64,000 nucleotides of DNA from Eucalyptus grandis (taxonomy: Eukaryota > Streptophyta > Magnoliopsida > Myrtales > Myrtaceae): positions 4,474,001 to 4,538,000 of the forward strand of contig NC_052617.1 in assembly GCF_016545825.1 (NCBI RefSeq). The letters are read 5' to 3'. How positions within the stretch are numbered: position 1 is the stretch's first letter; every line of letters begins with the position of its first letter. This document shows positions 45,897 to 56,693 of the stretch, one piece after another. A program made the position numbers and the translations under genes. The notes beneath the pieces were generated by a model that was not told the DNA's origin, made no database searches, and was given only the letters and a program-made list of their open reading frames with translations.

Positions 45897-48800
45897 CAGC
45901 TGAAATAGGTTCGCATGTCAATCTCGATGCTTCTCTTTGATTGTTTTGTTTTTCTCTTTGTACTATTGTTGATGGTTTATTCTCCCCTCAGTGGGGAATG
46001 GCAGCAGGAGTGGGTTGTTATAAATACTCAATCTGTCTCTATCATAACTCATTACTACAGTGCAGCTCAATAGCATCATCTTGTTGTTATTCATGGAAGC
46101 ACGGACTTGGTTTTAATGGTCACTGGTTTGCGCACATCGTCTTCTTGGGTCTACTTTCTACGACAGAGTTCTTGTGCAATTCAAGCAATATTTCCAACTT
46201 GTATTCATCTTGTATCATTAAATAATGCATTAAGTCATATGGAATTCAACTCTCTTGCCAAAAATTTTTTTGTATAGTTTGATGGGCTATGCTCCTGTCT
46301 CTTTGCTCTTTTTCTGGAGGTCTTATCTTAGGTCCCAGAAATGGAATAAAGCCTCAGATTGAGAGCAGCTGATTATGTACAATTACCATTCTGAGAACTT
46401 GATTTGTTCTTTTTTTGTTCATGTTCATAAGGAGTTGTTGATTGGTCTAGTATATGCTTTATTTGACTTTGCTTATTGAATTTGTTACCCTAGTAATCAG
46501 TAAGTAGGATGGCGAATTGCTGACGCAATGCTGTGGAGAGGAAACTTATCAGTTGAAACATTGTGCATTGGTACATGATGTTGCTTTGTTCCTCTGCCCT
46601 GAGGATGTATCTAATTTTTCTGTATCAGTACCCCTGATTTTGACACTATCAGTCGAACCATTGTGCATGAGTATATTATCTTGCTCTGTCCCTTTGCCCT
46701 GAGGATATGTCTATATGTTATATGTTGGTAGAACTAAATTTGGCACTGTCAAATGCTCATCGCTTGATGCACGGAGCACCTTTGTAAAGCCGACACTATT
46801 TCTAGGCATTGCACATATTGTTTTTGTGAATTAAGTACATATTTGACACATTGACGTATCTCACTTCTCTTGTCTATGAAGTTTTTCAACGACCCTCATA
46901 TTCACGTGGTCTCCCTTCATCCATTAGCTTAAGTTTTGGAGTTAAACTTTCTAACATGATATCAGAGCCAAAGTCCACTATTGTATAATTTGCATGCGCA
47001 ATCCTGTTTGTATGCGTGAGAGTTGATAAGGTATTCCGCATCTGCTTAAGCTTTCGGGTTGAACTTTCTGAGAGACCCAACTCTGTGGCCACTCATTCAT
47101 CTCTGACATCTAGCTTGAACTGTGCTGATTCTGACTTTTCAGTTGAATATGCAGCATATAGCTTTATGCTTCAGGCAAACTGCAATGCATTTTTGAACAT
47201 CAGATGGGTTAAATTCACTTTCAAAAGGTTGCTTCTCCTAAATATTAGAGAATGTGGATTGCTGCACAAGTCTGCTTGACAAAAGGCAGCAGCAAGTAGC
47301 ATACATGAACTTGTCTTTTGGGGCAAGATAAATGTACTTGAAAGAAAAAAAAAATAGAACTGAAGTTCGTGTGCATGATAAACTACCTCAGAAGCCATTT
47401 GTTGAAGTCACTGGACTAAAGAATAGTTCCTTATCTATACAGACAATCTTTAATTTGGGGGAGTCCTCAATGATGGAAGAAGTACATGATTAAGCAATAA
47501 ACCTAAGAAGTAAGGTTGGATAAAGATCTCTTTAAGAATGGGCTAGAATTTTTCTAGTACTTTTAAAATTGTATCCAGTTCACTTGCCCCAAAAAAGTTC
47601 GATCAGCTTAAACCAAGGCAAATCACCTAATCCACTAGATTAAACTTCAATCTAGAGCATATAGAAATTGGAAAAGTATTCAGACAGTTATTTTGTGTAT
47701 AGGCATATCACAGAGGGTTCCTAAAATGTCATATACTTCCTCATATCATTTTAGTGTTTTCCAAGACATTTTCTTTAAACATAATTATTATTTCTAAGAA
47801 ATATATCTCTTTATCCTTGAAGTTCATATTAGCTTGAGTTACTATTTGCGTTTGTTAATGTTCAGTTAGGCCCTTTTTTCAGTTTCTTTTTACTTTCTGA
47901 TTTAGTTGTTATGTTTTTGTATATTCTTGGTCGCTTTTTAATAACTCATTATTGCTGTATGTTTTTTTCTTTCTCCCTTTTGGCAGCTGCACCCTTTTCA
48001 TGCCTTGTGACCACACAATGTAGGATCATGTTGTTGTTGTCATAGCGTGCTTCACTGGAGCTGTTATCATTTGGGTTTGCAGCAGGAGCCAATATACCAC
48101 CACCACACCAATCTTAGCCATCAGAAGATGTATGATGATACCGATGGTACTTGTCGCCTCCTCCTGCTGCTTCTGTACTTTATATTCCGATTTGTGTTTG
48201 TGCGTGTGTATCTATCCCATTTATTTATTCTGTTTGCATCAAAGCTTGGCCTGGATGTTCACTAAGAATAATGATGTGCAATTTGCTCATTTTTTAGCTG
48301 TGGTCTTTGTTTATATTTTTCTCTCCTCATTTCCCAATTGCCTATCATTTCCTGAGCTGCAATGAGTGGTAAATTACCATCCGCTTAGGGTATGGTTTTA
48401 TAATTTAGGAAGTCACTGCACATTTGCTGTATTGGGTGGCAGAGTCGCCATCCACGGAAATGCCCATGCATTATGCATTGCTCATGCCTCTTGCACTTGA
48501 AGCAAAACCATATAGAGGTAAGATATGCTGTTGTAGGCTGCGAGCATTGACAAAATTTCACTTCTGTGACGTGCCATGAAAATCTTCAGTAAAATTATTT
48601 TCTTGAAGGTACTTGAGTTGCTTTTCTTATGCTTCAGTAATTGACAACCTGCCTTTGTAATCTGAATTATGAGCTTCTGCATTGGGATTCCCGTGAGTAA
48701 GGGTGGGGCCTCTCGTCTGAAATCATTTGAAAAGTTCCGAGTGGGAGCAGTTTTATCTTGATGGTGTCACTCATTTCATCTTATGTCTTTTCACCTGGTT

Positions 48801-50580
48801 CCATTGCATTCTTTTCTTTGTAAATATGTTGCTTTTTGTGTGTCGCTTCTGTAGAGAAAGAAACGGATTGGATAAGTCCAAACTGCTTGAGGTGGAGCTT
48901 GTGACGATATGAACTTATCGAAATGTTACTGCTGCTATGTCCTTATCGAAATTTCCTGCTTTCACATGTGCTTCGAAATCACACTATTCTTTGCTTGTCC
49001 TTCCGTTCCATTTCATCTCCTTGGGATTTGAATCTCTGCAATAGCCAAAAGATCCAATTAAAAAGTTCTCACCGTCAAGGTTTTCATGGTAGTCCCGGTC
49101 ATCTTCCTCTCTCCCTCCCTCTCTCTCCCTGTGTGCCCCCTCCTAAGTTGCAGCACTATATTTTCGTCTGTACGCCTTTCTGAACTTAAATCCAGGCAAA
49201 GAAAATTACGACAAGGCACCGTGCTCTTGAGTGTTCTCAAAGGATGCTAAAGGCTCCAAAACAAGTGGGCAGTATTAAGGACGGATGAGGATTTTATAAC
49301 AAGGACCGATGCATGGTCTCGTGCAGATTCGCTGGAACTAAAGATCCAATCAGAGTCCTTGAGGCAGAAATATCAGGAGCATATGGCCAAGCAAGTGGGC
49401 TTAAATCATATTGTTAATTCGTGATTTATGTGTCCGGCATGATTTGATTCTAAATACTCCCGACAGTCCCCACGCCAAAAAACTGATGCGCGAATCACAT
49501 GACAAATCTGCAGAAACGCGTCCGGGTGGACGTGGCCCATCAGAAAGTCTCCGTCCGCCCGTGACCGACCGCGTCCCTTCCAGCCGCACACCGCGACAAG
49601 AGTCATGACGTTACGTCGTGCTTTTTAAAAAAATATCGTTCACGTGACTCCATTTCTCTGTTTCTCCCCTGCCCCCGGTTCCACCTTCCCGACTCATTAC
49701 GAGATTTTTCTTCGACCAAACAAAAAAAGGACTCATTACGAGATTTTTCAATTTTTCACTCCATTTCAGACACGTCCGTGCGACTCAAGCATAGGTGATG
49801 TCTCACCACCGACATGACCTGTATAAGGCAAATAATTCGATGGTCGAGTTCAAGATCAAACCGTAAAAGCTATCTTTTAAGTGTCCATAGATTTAGAACA
49901 GACGACATCTTCTCCTGTACTGAAAGATGCACAAAGGAGATAAAAAAAACAAAGTTTCCAAGCGGCGCTCCTTGAATTAACATCGGCGATGATAGACAAA
50001 AAGTAACGCTGGCCAGCATAATCCCTCTTTAGATTAAAGTTTAGAGAGAGAGAGATTCATTATTTTTTTGGCAAAATCTATACAAGTTTCAATATTAGTG
50101 AACATGTCATCCAAATATGCCTCTTCCTTCCGGGACAAGATAGATATTTGTTGGAGAATTATCTTTCTCTAAAATCCTTATTCAACTACTTTACTCTTAT
50201 CCATGGTGGCATTTCTCGCATGTCTCTATCGGATTCGTCTATTCCATCTTTACTAGATACCTACATTCTCTTTTGGATCATTACAGCTTCTTCGCTATTC
50301 TTGGACTCTTGCATGAAGGGTCTCTAGCTCTCCCTGTACCCAACCCGTGTCATAGCCGAAACAGTGTCTTTTTGCTGCAGCTCTCTGCCGTCAAATTGGG
50401 CCAAATTTGTCCCTCTCTCCCATTATCCCCTTTCATCACTTTTCTCATGTTGAACACAGCTAACGATGCTTGCCACCATCCCCTCAAACTCATCCAAATT
50501 TGTCCTCGCCTGGACTTACCCATCGATTATGCAGCAATTATTGGAGGGCCTTTTGGTAACTTGGCGGGTCTCGGATGAAA
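45897..50580. other. Intergenic stretch with retroelement and exon-like remnants
   Basis: The first few hundred bases are probably the USP 3' UTR. 46927-47070 has LTR-end/primer-site-like sequence (listed separately). Exon-like pieces on the plus strand at 49196-49288 and 49326-49400 are discussed as a finding. A short local duplication (GACTCATTACGAGATTTTTC) occurs at about 49693-49712 and 49731-49750. No complete gene could be supported. Confidence 0.4.
46927..47070 (+). repeat. Degenerate LTR end with tRNA-iMet-type primer-binding site remnant
   Basis: GCTTAAGTTTTGGAGTTAAA followed by CTTTCTAACATGATATCAGAGCC resembles the 3' end of a plant LTR plus a primer-binding site. The usual site is TGGTATCAGAGC; here TGATATCAGAGCC is at 46957-46969, with one G to A change. 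A second, shorter copy of the LTR-end phrase (GCTTAAGCTTTCGGGTTGAA) lies at 47043-47062 without the primer site. No coding sequence follows. Confidence 0.45.
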
Positions 50581-50586
50581 TTCATG

Positions 50587-50596
50587 TATATAAATA
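50587..50596 (+). promoter_or_regulatory. TATA box of the aspartic protease gene
   Basis: TATATAAATA lies 42-51 bases before the ATG at 50638, implying a very short leader. It makes the upstream in-frame ATG at 50575 an unlikely start, because that codon lies before the TATA box. Confidence 0.65.
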
Positions 50597-50637
50597 TAGC
50601 TCTCACTTGCCTTCCAGGCCAAAGTGCCCCTTTAGTC

Positions 50638-51948
50638 ATGGACTTGACCATTTCTTCATTGCTCTTCTTTGGTCTTCTCATCTCAGGTGCCTTAGCCACT
50701 TCTCCTTGCGCTTCGCCATCCGACGACTCGGATCTGTCGATCGTCCACATCTATGGCAAGTGCTCGCCGTTCAACCCTCCCAAGCCCGAGTCTTGGGTCA
50801 ATACGGTCCTCGACATGGCCTCAAAAGACCCGGAACGGGTTGAGTACTTGTCGACCCTAGTAGCCCAAAAGACCACATCCGTGCCCATTGCTCCCGGCCA
50901 GCAGACCATTAACATTGGCAACTACGTGGTCCGTGTCAAAATTGGCACTCCGGGTCAGCTCATGTACATGGTCCTAGACACAAGCAACGATGAAGCATGG
51001 GTACCGTGCAGCGGTTGCGTCGGCTGCTCCACCACCACCTTCTTGCCCAATACATCCTCCACTTACGGGTCGTTGGACTGCTCCATGCCCCAATGCACTC
51101 AGGTCCGCGGGTTCCAGTGCCCCACCACCGGGTCCGGCGGGTGCTTCTTCAACCAATCTTACGGCGGAGACTCGTCCTTTTCGGCTACCCTCATCAAGGA
51201 CTCCCTCACTTTGGGCACCGATGTCGTTCCGAATTATGCGTTCGGATGCATCAGCGCCGTCTCCGGCAAGTCGATCCCGCCCCAAGGCTTGTTGGGCCTG
51301 GGCCGGGGACCATTGTCACTGTTGTCCCAAACCGGATCGCTCTATTCTGGCGTATTCTCTTACTGCCTACCCAGTTTCAGATCTTACTACTTCTCGGGCT
51401 CTCTCAAACTCGGACCCGTCGGCCAACCCAAGAGCATCCGGACCACCCCCCTCCTCCGTAACCCGCGCCGGCCATCCCTCTACTACGTCAACCTCACCGG
51501 CATAAGCGTGGGCAGGGTGTTGGTGCCCGTGGACCCGAAATTCCTCGCCTTCGACCCCAGCACCGGGGCCGGCACCATAATGGACTCGGGCACGGTCATA
51601 ACCCGGTTCATGGAGCCCCTGTACAACGCGATACGGGACGAGTTCCGCAAGCAAGTGCCGGGCCCGTTCTCGAGCCTTGGAGCTTTCGACACGTGCTTCA
51701 CGGCCTCCAACGAGGCGGTGGCGCCGGTGGTCACGTTCCACTTCCCGGGTGTGGACTTGAAGCTGCCGTTGGAGAACAGCTTGATACACAGCAGCTCAGG
51801 CTCGCTGGCGTGCTTGGCGATGGCCGCAGCGCCAAGCAACGTGAACTCGGTGCTGAATGTCATAGCCAATCTGCAGCAGCAGAACCTGAGGATCATGTAC
51901 GACTTGACGAATTCTCGGATAGGGATTGCCCGTGAGCTCTGCAACTAG
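50638..51948 (+). CDS. AED3: Secreted pepsin-type aspartic protease, AED3-like
   Basis: A1-family aspartic endopeptidase; Arabidopsis AED3 is an apoplastic protein linked to systemic immunity. The frame is intronless and encodes 436 residues from 50638. Residues 1-20 (MDLTISSLLFFGLLISGALA) are a signal peptide. A propeptide follows (SIVHIYGKCSPFNPP, ESWVNTVLDMASKDPERVEY). The mature domain starts near NYVVRVKIGTPGQLMYMVLD. The first catalytic Asp is D114 in DTSND, where Ser replaces the usual DTG Gly, as in AED3-type proteases. It is followed by the plant Cys-rich WVPCSGCVGC. The second catalytic Asp is D316 in IMDSGTVITR. QGLLGLGRGPLSLLSQ and the C-terminal NLRIMYDLTNSRIGIA are family hallmarks. 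The start at 50575 would put 21 residues before the signal peptide and lies upstream of the TATA box, so 50638 is preferred. A (CT)n tract follows in the 3' UTR. No defect was seen. Confidence 0.92.
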   Translation: MDLTISSLLFFGLLISGALATSPCASPSDDSDLSIVHIYGKCSPFNPPKPESWVNTVLDMASKDPERVEYLSTLVAQKTTSVPIAPGQQTINIGNYVVRVKIGTPGQLMYMVLDTSNDEAWVPCSGCVGCSTTTFLPNTSSTYGSLDCSMPQCTQVRGFQCPTTGSGGCFFNQSYGGDSSFSATLIKDSLTLGTDVVPNYAFGCISAVSGKSIPPQGLLGLGRGPLSLLSQTGSLYSGVFSYCLPSFRSYYFSGSLKLGPVGQPKSIRTTPLLRNPRRPSLYYVNLTGISVGRVLVPVDPKFLAFDPSTGAGTIMDSGTVITRFMEPLYNAIRDEFRKQVPGPFSSLGAFDTCFTASNEAVAPVVTFHFPGVDLKLPLENSLIHSSSGSLACLAMAAAPSNVNSVLNVIANLQQQNLRIMYDLTNSRIGIARELCN

Positions 51949-52003
51949 TTTGCTCGTGATGAGCTGAGTGTGTCATGTACTGTCTTTCCCTACTTCTCTG
52001 CGT

Positions 52004-52004
<1 letters not shown>

Positions 52005-52051
<47 letters not shown>
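52005..52051. repeat. (CT)n microsatellite in the 3' flank of the protease gene
   Basis: About 47 bases of uninterrupted CT, 57 bases after the stop codon, probably within the 3' UTR. Confidence 0.9.
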
Positions 52052-52055
<4 letters not shown>

Positions 52056-52836
52056 TTTATGCTCAAATGTGAGATACGATGTTGCGCCCATCGAAAAGAA
52101 GGGTGCTGCAATCAATAAGACGTAGATGAATTTTGGTGTTGTTGGATACGATGTTGTCTAGTGCACTGAACTAGCGATTCCTGTCTGAGTTTTAATTTGG
52201 CCGTTCAACCGAAACTGTCCATAAATTTTGACTACACCTCAACAAGCGTGTCCTTTAGACATCTTGCTGAACGAGAGTAGGACGCCATTCTACGGCCTTC
52301 GCCATTCTTTCACTGATGAGTGATTACCGTGTTGTTATTGGCGTTCGACGCACTGACCGGGTCGGTCCGTCGAGCTATAGTTCCATTCTGTTCTCGAGAT
52401 CAGCGTGCTCTTCGGTCCCATGATTTTTGAAAACATTTAGAACTGCGAATAGTATTAGTAAAAAATTGAAACGACAAACGAACAATGCCACTGGCATTAG
52501 TAAGCCAAATAATGGATTAAACAATCAGAACAGAAACAAGAAAAGTTAGGGATCAGATCCGGACGAGTATCCCAAATGATACCGAAACATGTCTGTCAGG
52601 CCCAAGTTCGCCCCCAAGCGTTATGTTTAGATTTTGAAAGAACGCAAGTTGATGAGTAGAAAGCTATTTTCAATATAATTATTTCTTAGACGTTCGTGTT
52701 TAGGCCTTGACGAGTCCGGAAAGAAGCGGTTCATTTGATTCGCCAGGCCTAGATTTCGGGCATAGAAAGCTCTAGCCCGAAAAGTTCAGATTGCTTGGCC
52801 TGGCCGGTCACCTGTGAGAAGCCCCTACTTATGATG
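52052..52836. other. Protease 3' flank and intergenic sequence
   Basis: Nothing beyond the probable 3' UTR is recognised; there are no long open frames. Confidence 0.4.
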
Positions 52837-53655
52837 GGGAAAATACCACAAAAAACCTTATCCTATGTCCGCTATGATACCAATACCTCAAACTTGTTCT
52901 TGTATCATCAGAACTGCCAAATTTGAACTAGCATGACAAAAATACATTCTGTTTACCGCAAAATATTCTAGACTTTGTCCATTACAAAACCAACTCCCCA
53001 AACTAATTTTTTTTTCGTTTCACAAATAACCTCAAACTTGTATCAGTGCTCCAAAAATACCTTCTGTTACAATATCATCTGAGAGGGCCATTAAAAAATC
53101 CAACATGGTGGTTTGCATGGACAACAGTAGGCAAATGGAGCTGATGTTTATTCAGCCTAAGACAAAGAGAAGTCGTTTATTTATTTGCAGGTTCGACACA
53201 TATATGGTTTATATGTGTCGGAATTCACCACGAACTCATATTTCTAGGTACCAACTTGTCAATGTTTAATTATCTCCAAAAATTGGACGTCCATGATAAC
53301 AAATTGTCTCTTTGGCAATTTCTTGGAGTCCTCGAAGTGACATAATTCAAGAAACAACATCGTGTTGGACTTGCCTAAAGTCACACCAGATCACGTCAAC
53401 TTCGTTTGTTTGCCGTTGTCCATGCAAGCCACAATGTTGGATTTTTCATCACCGTCTTGGACCAAACTGTGATAGATGATATTTCTGTCACAGTAGTACA
53501 AGCATAAGAGTTTTAGTACCATTAAAAAAAATTAAGGTATTAGTGCCACTATGAACATAATTTAGGGATTTTGGTGACACTAAGAAAAATTATGATATTG
53601 GTGTTACAGTCGATATAATTTAGGTTTTTTTATTTAGATTTTTTTATGATATTAA
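52837..53655. mobile_element. Possible foldback element with A/T-rich arms
   Basis: The left part (AATACCACAAAAAACCTTA, then TGATACCAATACCTCAAAC) is imperfectly complementary to the right part, whose reverse complement reads AATATCATAAAAAAATCTAA and CACCAATATCATAATTTTT. The middle has no coding content. A palindrome with CACATATA and TATGTGTC sits near 53198-53220. Similarity of the arms is modest and no TSD was established. Confidence 0.4.
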
Positions 53656-54542
53656 CTTTTTATAATATTTGAAAGCCTTGTAGGCTTAGTCTTCTTCTTC
53701 TTCTTCTTTTGGGGGCTTGGACTTGTAGATTCGTGTCTAATTGTTAACGAATCTGAGTGCCTAATTTCATGTTTGCCTACAATTTGCCATTCACGCGTAT
53801 GCCTACTTGTATAATGGGATTGTAGTGTGCGCTAAATGTCTCTCGTTGTATCTCTTTCACTACAAACACACACACACAGACTCCCTCTCCCTCTCTCTCT
53901 CTCTCTTTCTCTCTCCTCCTTGCAACGATTGAATGTCGACAGCGACGAGGCTCAAATCTCTTTGCGACTTGATGTGAGGCACGGTTGAAACTCGGACCTC
54001 TCTCAATCGATGTTCCTTGAGGTTAGCCAGAGCTCGACGGAGAGAAGCACGGTGGGCGGGATGAAAAAGACCATGCGTGGGCGGTGGAGGAGAGCAGAGG
54101 TACGATGGTTGTGTCGAAGGAAGAAGCAGCTAAGGAGAGGGTACGGCAATCATCGGTTGAAGACGGGGAGGAGACGGCGTCGGCGTTATTTGTCAAAAAT
54201 GGCGCTTCATGGTGATTTCACTCGAGGTGGTGATAGCAACAGACCTGGTAGTGATTAGCTGTGGCAGATATATAGAGAGGACGAGGAAAGAGAGATGCTT
54301 AGGTTATTTTCCGTTGAGTAATTTGTATAGATGTAATGCGCACTTGATCATTGAAACATATATATGGCAAAGGGATATGTTGAATGAATGTCATGAATAA
54401 GCCTACCTTGGCCAACCCCTCATATTATTTTATTAGATTATACCCTAATGTACATTTTGTAATATACATATAGATTATCGAGTGATTTTAGTTTGGTGTA
54501 GGCGCTACCAACGATAAGTTTATGCAGCCATTTTTATCTTAG
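53656..54542. other. Intergenic stretch with simple repeats
   Basis: Contains a TTC run (about 53691-53708), a CA run (about 53866-53877) and a CT-rich tract (about 53881-53916). The frame at 54010-54258 is Arg-rich low complexity without a recognisable domain. No gene is supported. Confidence 0.4.
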
Positions 54543-55551
54543 GATTTGTTCGTTTCGCGGAAAATATAGCGTTTCTAGAAAATATTTTCCAGAAAGCCAT
54601 TTTCTAGAAAAATGTAATTATTTTCTGGTATTCGGATAAAAACTGAAAATGAAGTGGAAAATCTTTTTCGCTGTTTAGTAAGGAAAATCTTTTCCTTCAT
54701 ATACTCTTCGTCATTTATTTTATTTTATTTTTAAATTGATTTTTCATTTTTTTAAATCGATTTTTAATTATTTTCATTTTTAAAAATATCAATTGTTAAG
54801 TTATTTTTTTCATTTTTCATTTTCTTTTCTTAGTAAAATCTTCTTCTTTCTTGGCTAGTCGCCGACCATGACGACGGCCGATGACCGGCCACAAGCAAGC
54901 CTTGAGCTTGTCAGCGAGTACAAGCGTCACGCGAGCGGCAAGCTCGAGGCTTGTCAAATCGATGAGCGTGAGCTTGTGGCTGGCGAGCTCAGAGCTCGCC
55001 AATCTAGTGAGGCCCTAGCTCGGTGAGCTTGAGGCTCGCCGCATCGCCGAGCACAAGCCTCACTTGCCAAGTCAATGGTGTGAGCTTTGCCACAAGCTCG
55101 CGGCTCGCCACCTCAAGCCTCAAACTCAACGCTTGCACTGGCCGATCTAGCAAGTGGCGAGCCTAAGCTCGCCAGAGGTGGACGAGCCTCATGCTCATTG
55201 ACAAGCTCGAGACTCGCCTATGGCCAACGACTAGCCAAGAAAGAAGAAGATGGGAAAAAATTAAGAATAATTCGAATTAAAAAAGAAAAAGAAATTTAAA
55301 AACTTTTGAATAAAAAAATAAAAGAAGAAGTAGAAGGGGGAGGAGGAAGTGAAGATTTGTAGAGTTATAAGATAAGAGAGATCAAGTGAGGAAAGTGTTT
55401 TCCACTTTTCAAAAATGGAAAATATTTTTCTTAATTTAGAAGACTTTTTCTTTTCATGAAAAATGGTTTCCCCAATAAATTCATTTCCTAAAACGAACAT
55501 CGAAAATTCCGAAAACGTTTTCCAGAAATTATTTTCCGCGAAACGGGAGTC
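54543..55551. mobile_element. Foldback element with CGTTTCGCGGAAAATA termini and GC-rich core
   Basis: CGTTTCGCGGAAAATA at 54551-54566 is mirrored by its reverse complement (TATTTTCCGCGAAACG) ending at 55545. The A/T-rich arms continue inward with GAAAATATTTTCC and GGAAAATCTTTTCC motifs. The core at about 54850-55240 is GC-rich with degenerate short repeats built on GAGCTCGCC, GAGGCTCGCC and CAAGCCTC, flanked by ACTAGCCAAGAAAGAAGAAG and its complement. The outer GACTCC resembles the left end of the element at 16512. No transposase is encoded. Target duplication is uncertain. Confidence 0.6.
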
Positions 55552-56693
55552 TTATTTTTTTCGATTTTTCAGAGCAACAAACGAAGAAAGAGAACTCTCG
55601 TCCGTAAATTCTCATCAAACTATGTATGTTGAAGGCATGTATGAACGCACGAACATGGTGATGCATGCAAAGCTATAAATGTTCACGCCCTGCTAAACAG
55701 GATAATCCCTAAACGATAGTTATCTTAACGAAGAAAAATCAAATTCCTTTTCATGGAAAATGCTTTCATGATAATTACTGTAATGAGCTATCCTTTTCCA
55801 TGCACGAGAACAGCTGAAACAACAGTGATTAATACGCAGAACACACGCATCGAATAGGGAGCACCAGGCAGCGATTTTGTAGGGAATTCCAGCTGATGAT
55901 TCAGACGAACATGCGAAGAGATAAAATCCCCCCTTACAGCAACAATGGCTTAACTGGTTTCTCGTTGCGATCAACCCTAAATTAAGCTCAATACAACTTC
56001 GCTTCTTATTTTAACCTACCAACGCAAACCCTCTCTCTCCTCACCTCTCCTCTCTCCTTATATCACCCCCCTCTCTCCACTTCCTAGTTCCTCCAACCCC
56101 ACCATTTCTATCTCTCTCGTGTATCTTGTCTTCCCGATTATAGTAGAACTAATAAACCCCCCCCCTAAAAAAAAAAAAAAAAAAAAAAAAGAAAGAAGAA
56201 AGAAGGAGACGTCTTCCATGTCCTTTCCATAGGCTCCTTGTATCCCTAATATCCTCCGATGGGTCGCTAAAACCATTGGAATCTTGGTGATAGCGGGCCG
56301 TCCGTTGGTACGGGTTATGCGCTGAGGTCGAGGAAATGGAGGTGGAACGTCTGAGGCAGTTGATGTTATTGTCATCGAAGCAAAGCAACCGTGTCGCTCT
56401 TGTGGGTGGGAATCACACCGCGGCCAGATTTTGCACCCGCTAAGTGTTTTTGCTGATCGAGCCTCCTCTCCTCCCTCTTTCTCTTTGCCTTTCTTACTAG
56501 CTTTCAGACCTCTAATTTTTCTTTAGGATCATTTCGCTTTCCTTTATGTCCTTTTCTGTTCACAAGTTCCTGCTCCTTTGCTCATCTTCTCACAAGATAC
56601 CGCCTGATCTCGTTCGCCTTTGATAATTCAGTAAATTTAATCCGTCCTCACGTCCGTGTTTTTCCTCTGGCTAAATTTTGGAATTCGAAGAGA
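55552..56693. other. Intergenic stretch and promoter/leader of the DUF7870 gene
   Basis: Includes CT-rich tracts near 56029-56078, and C- and A-homopolymers at about 56156-56190. Minus-strand frames here are low complexity and not called. The last 200-300 bases, pyrimidine-rich, are the probable leader of the gene at 56694. Confidence 0.4.
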
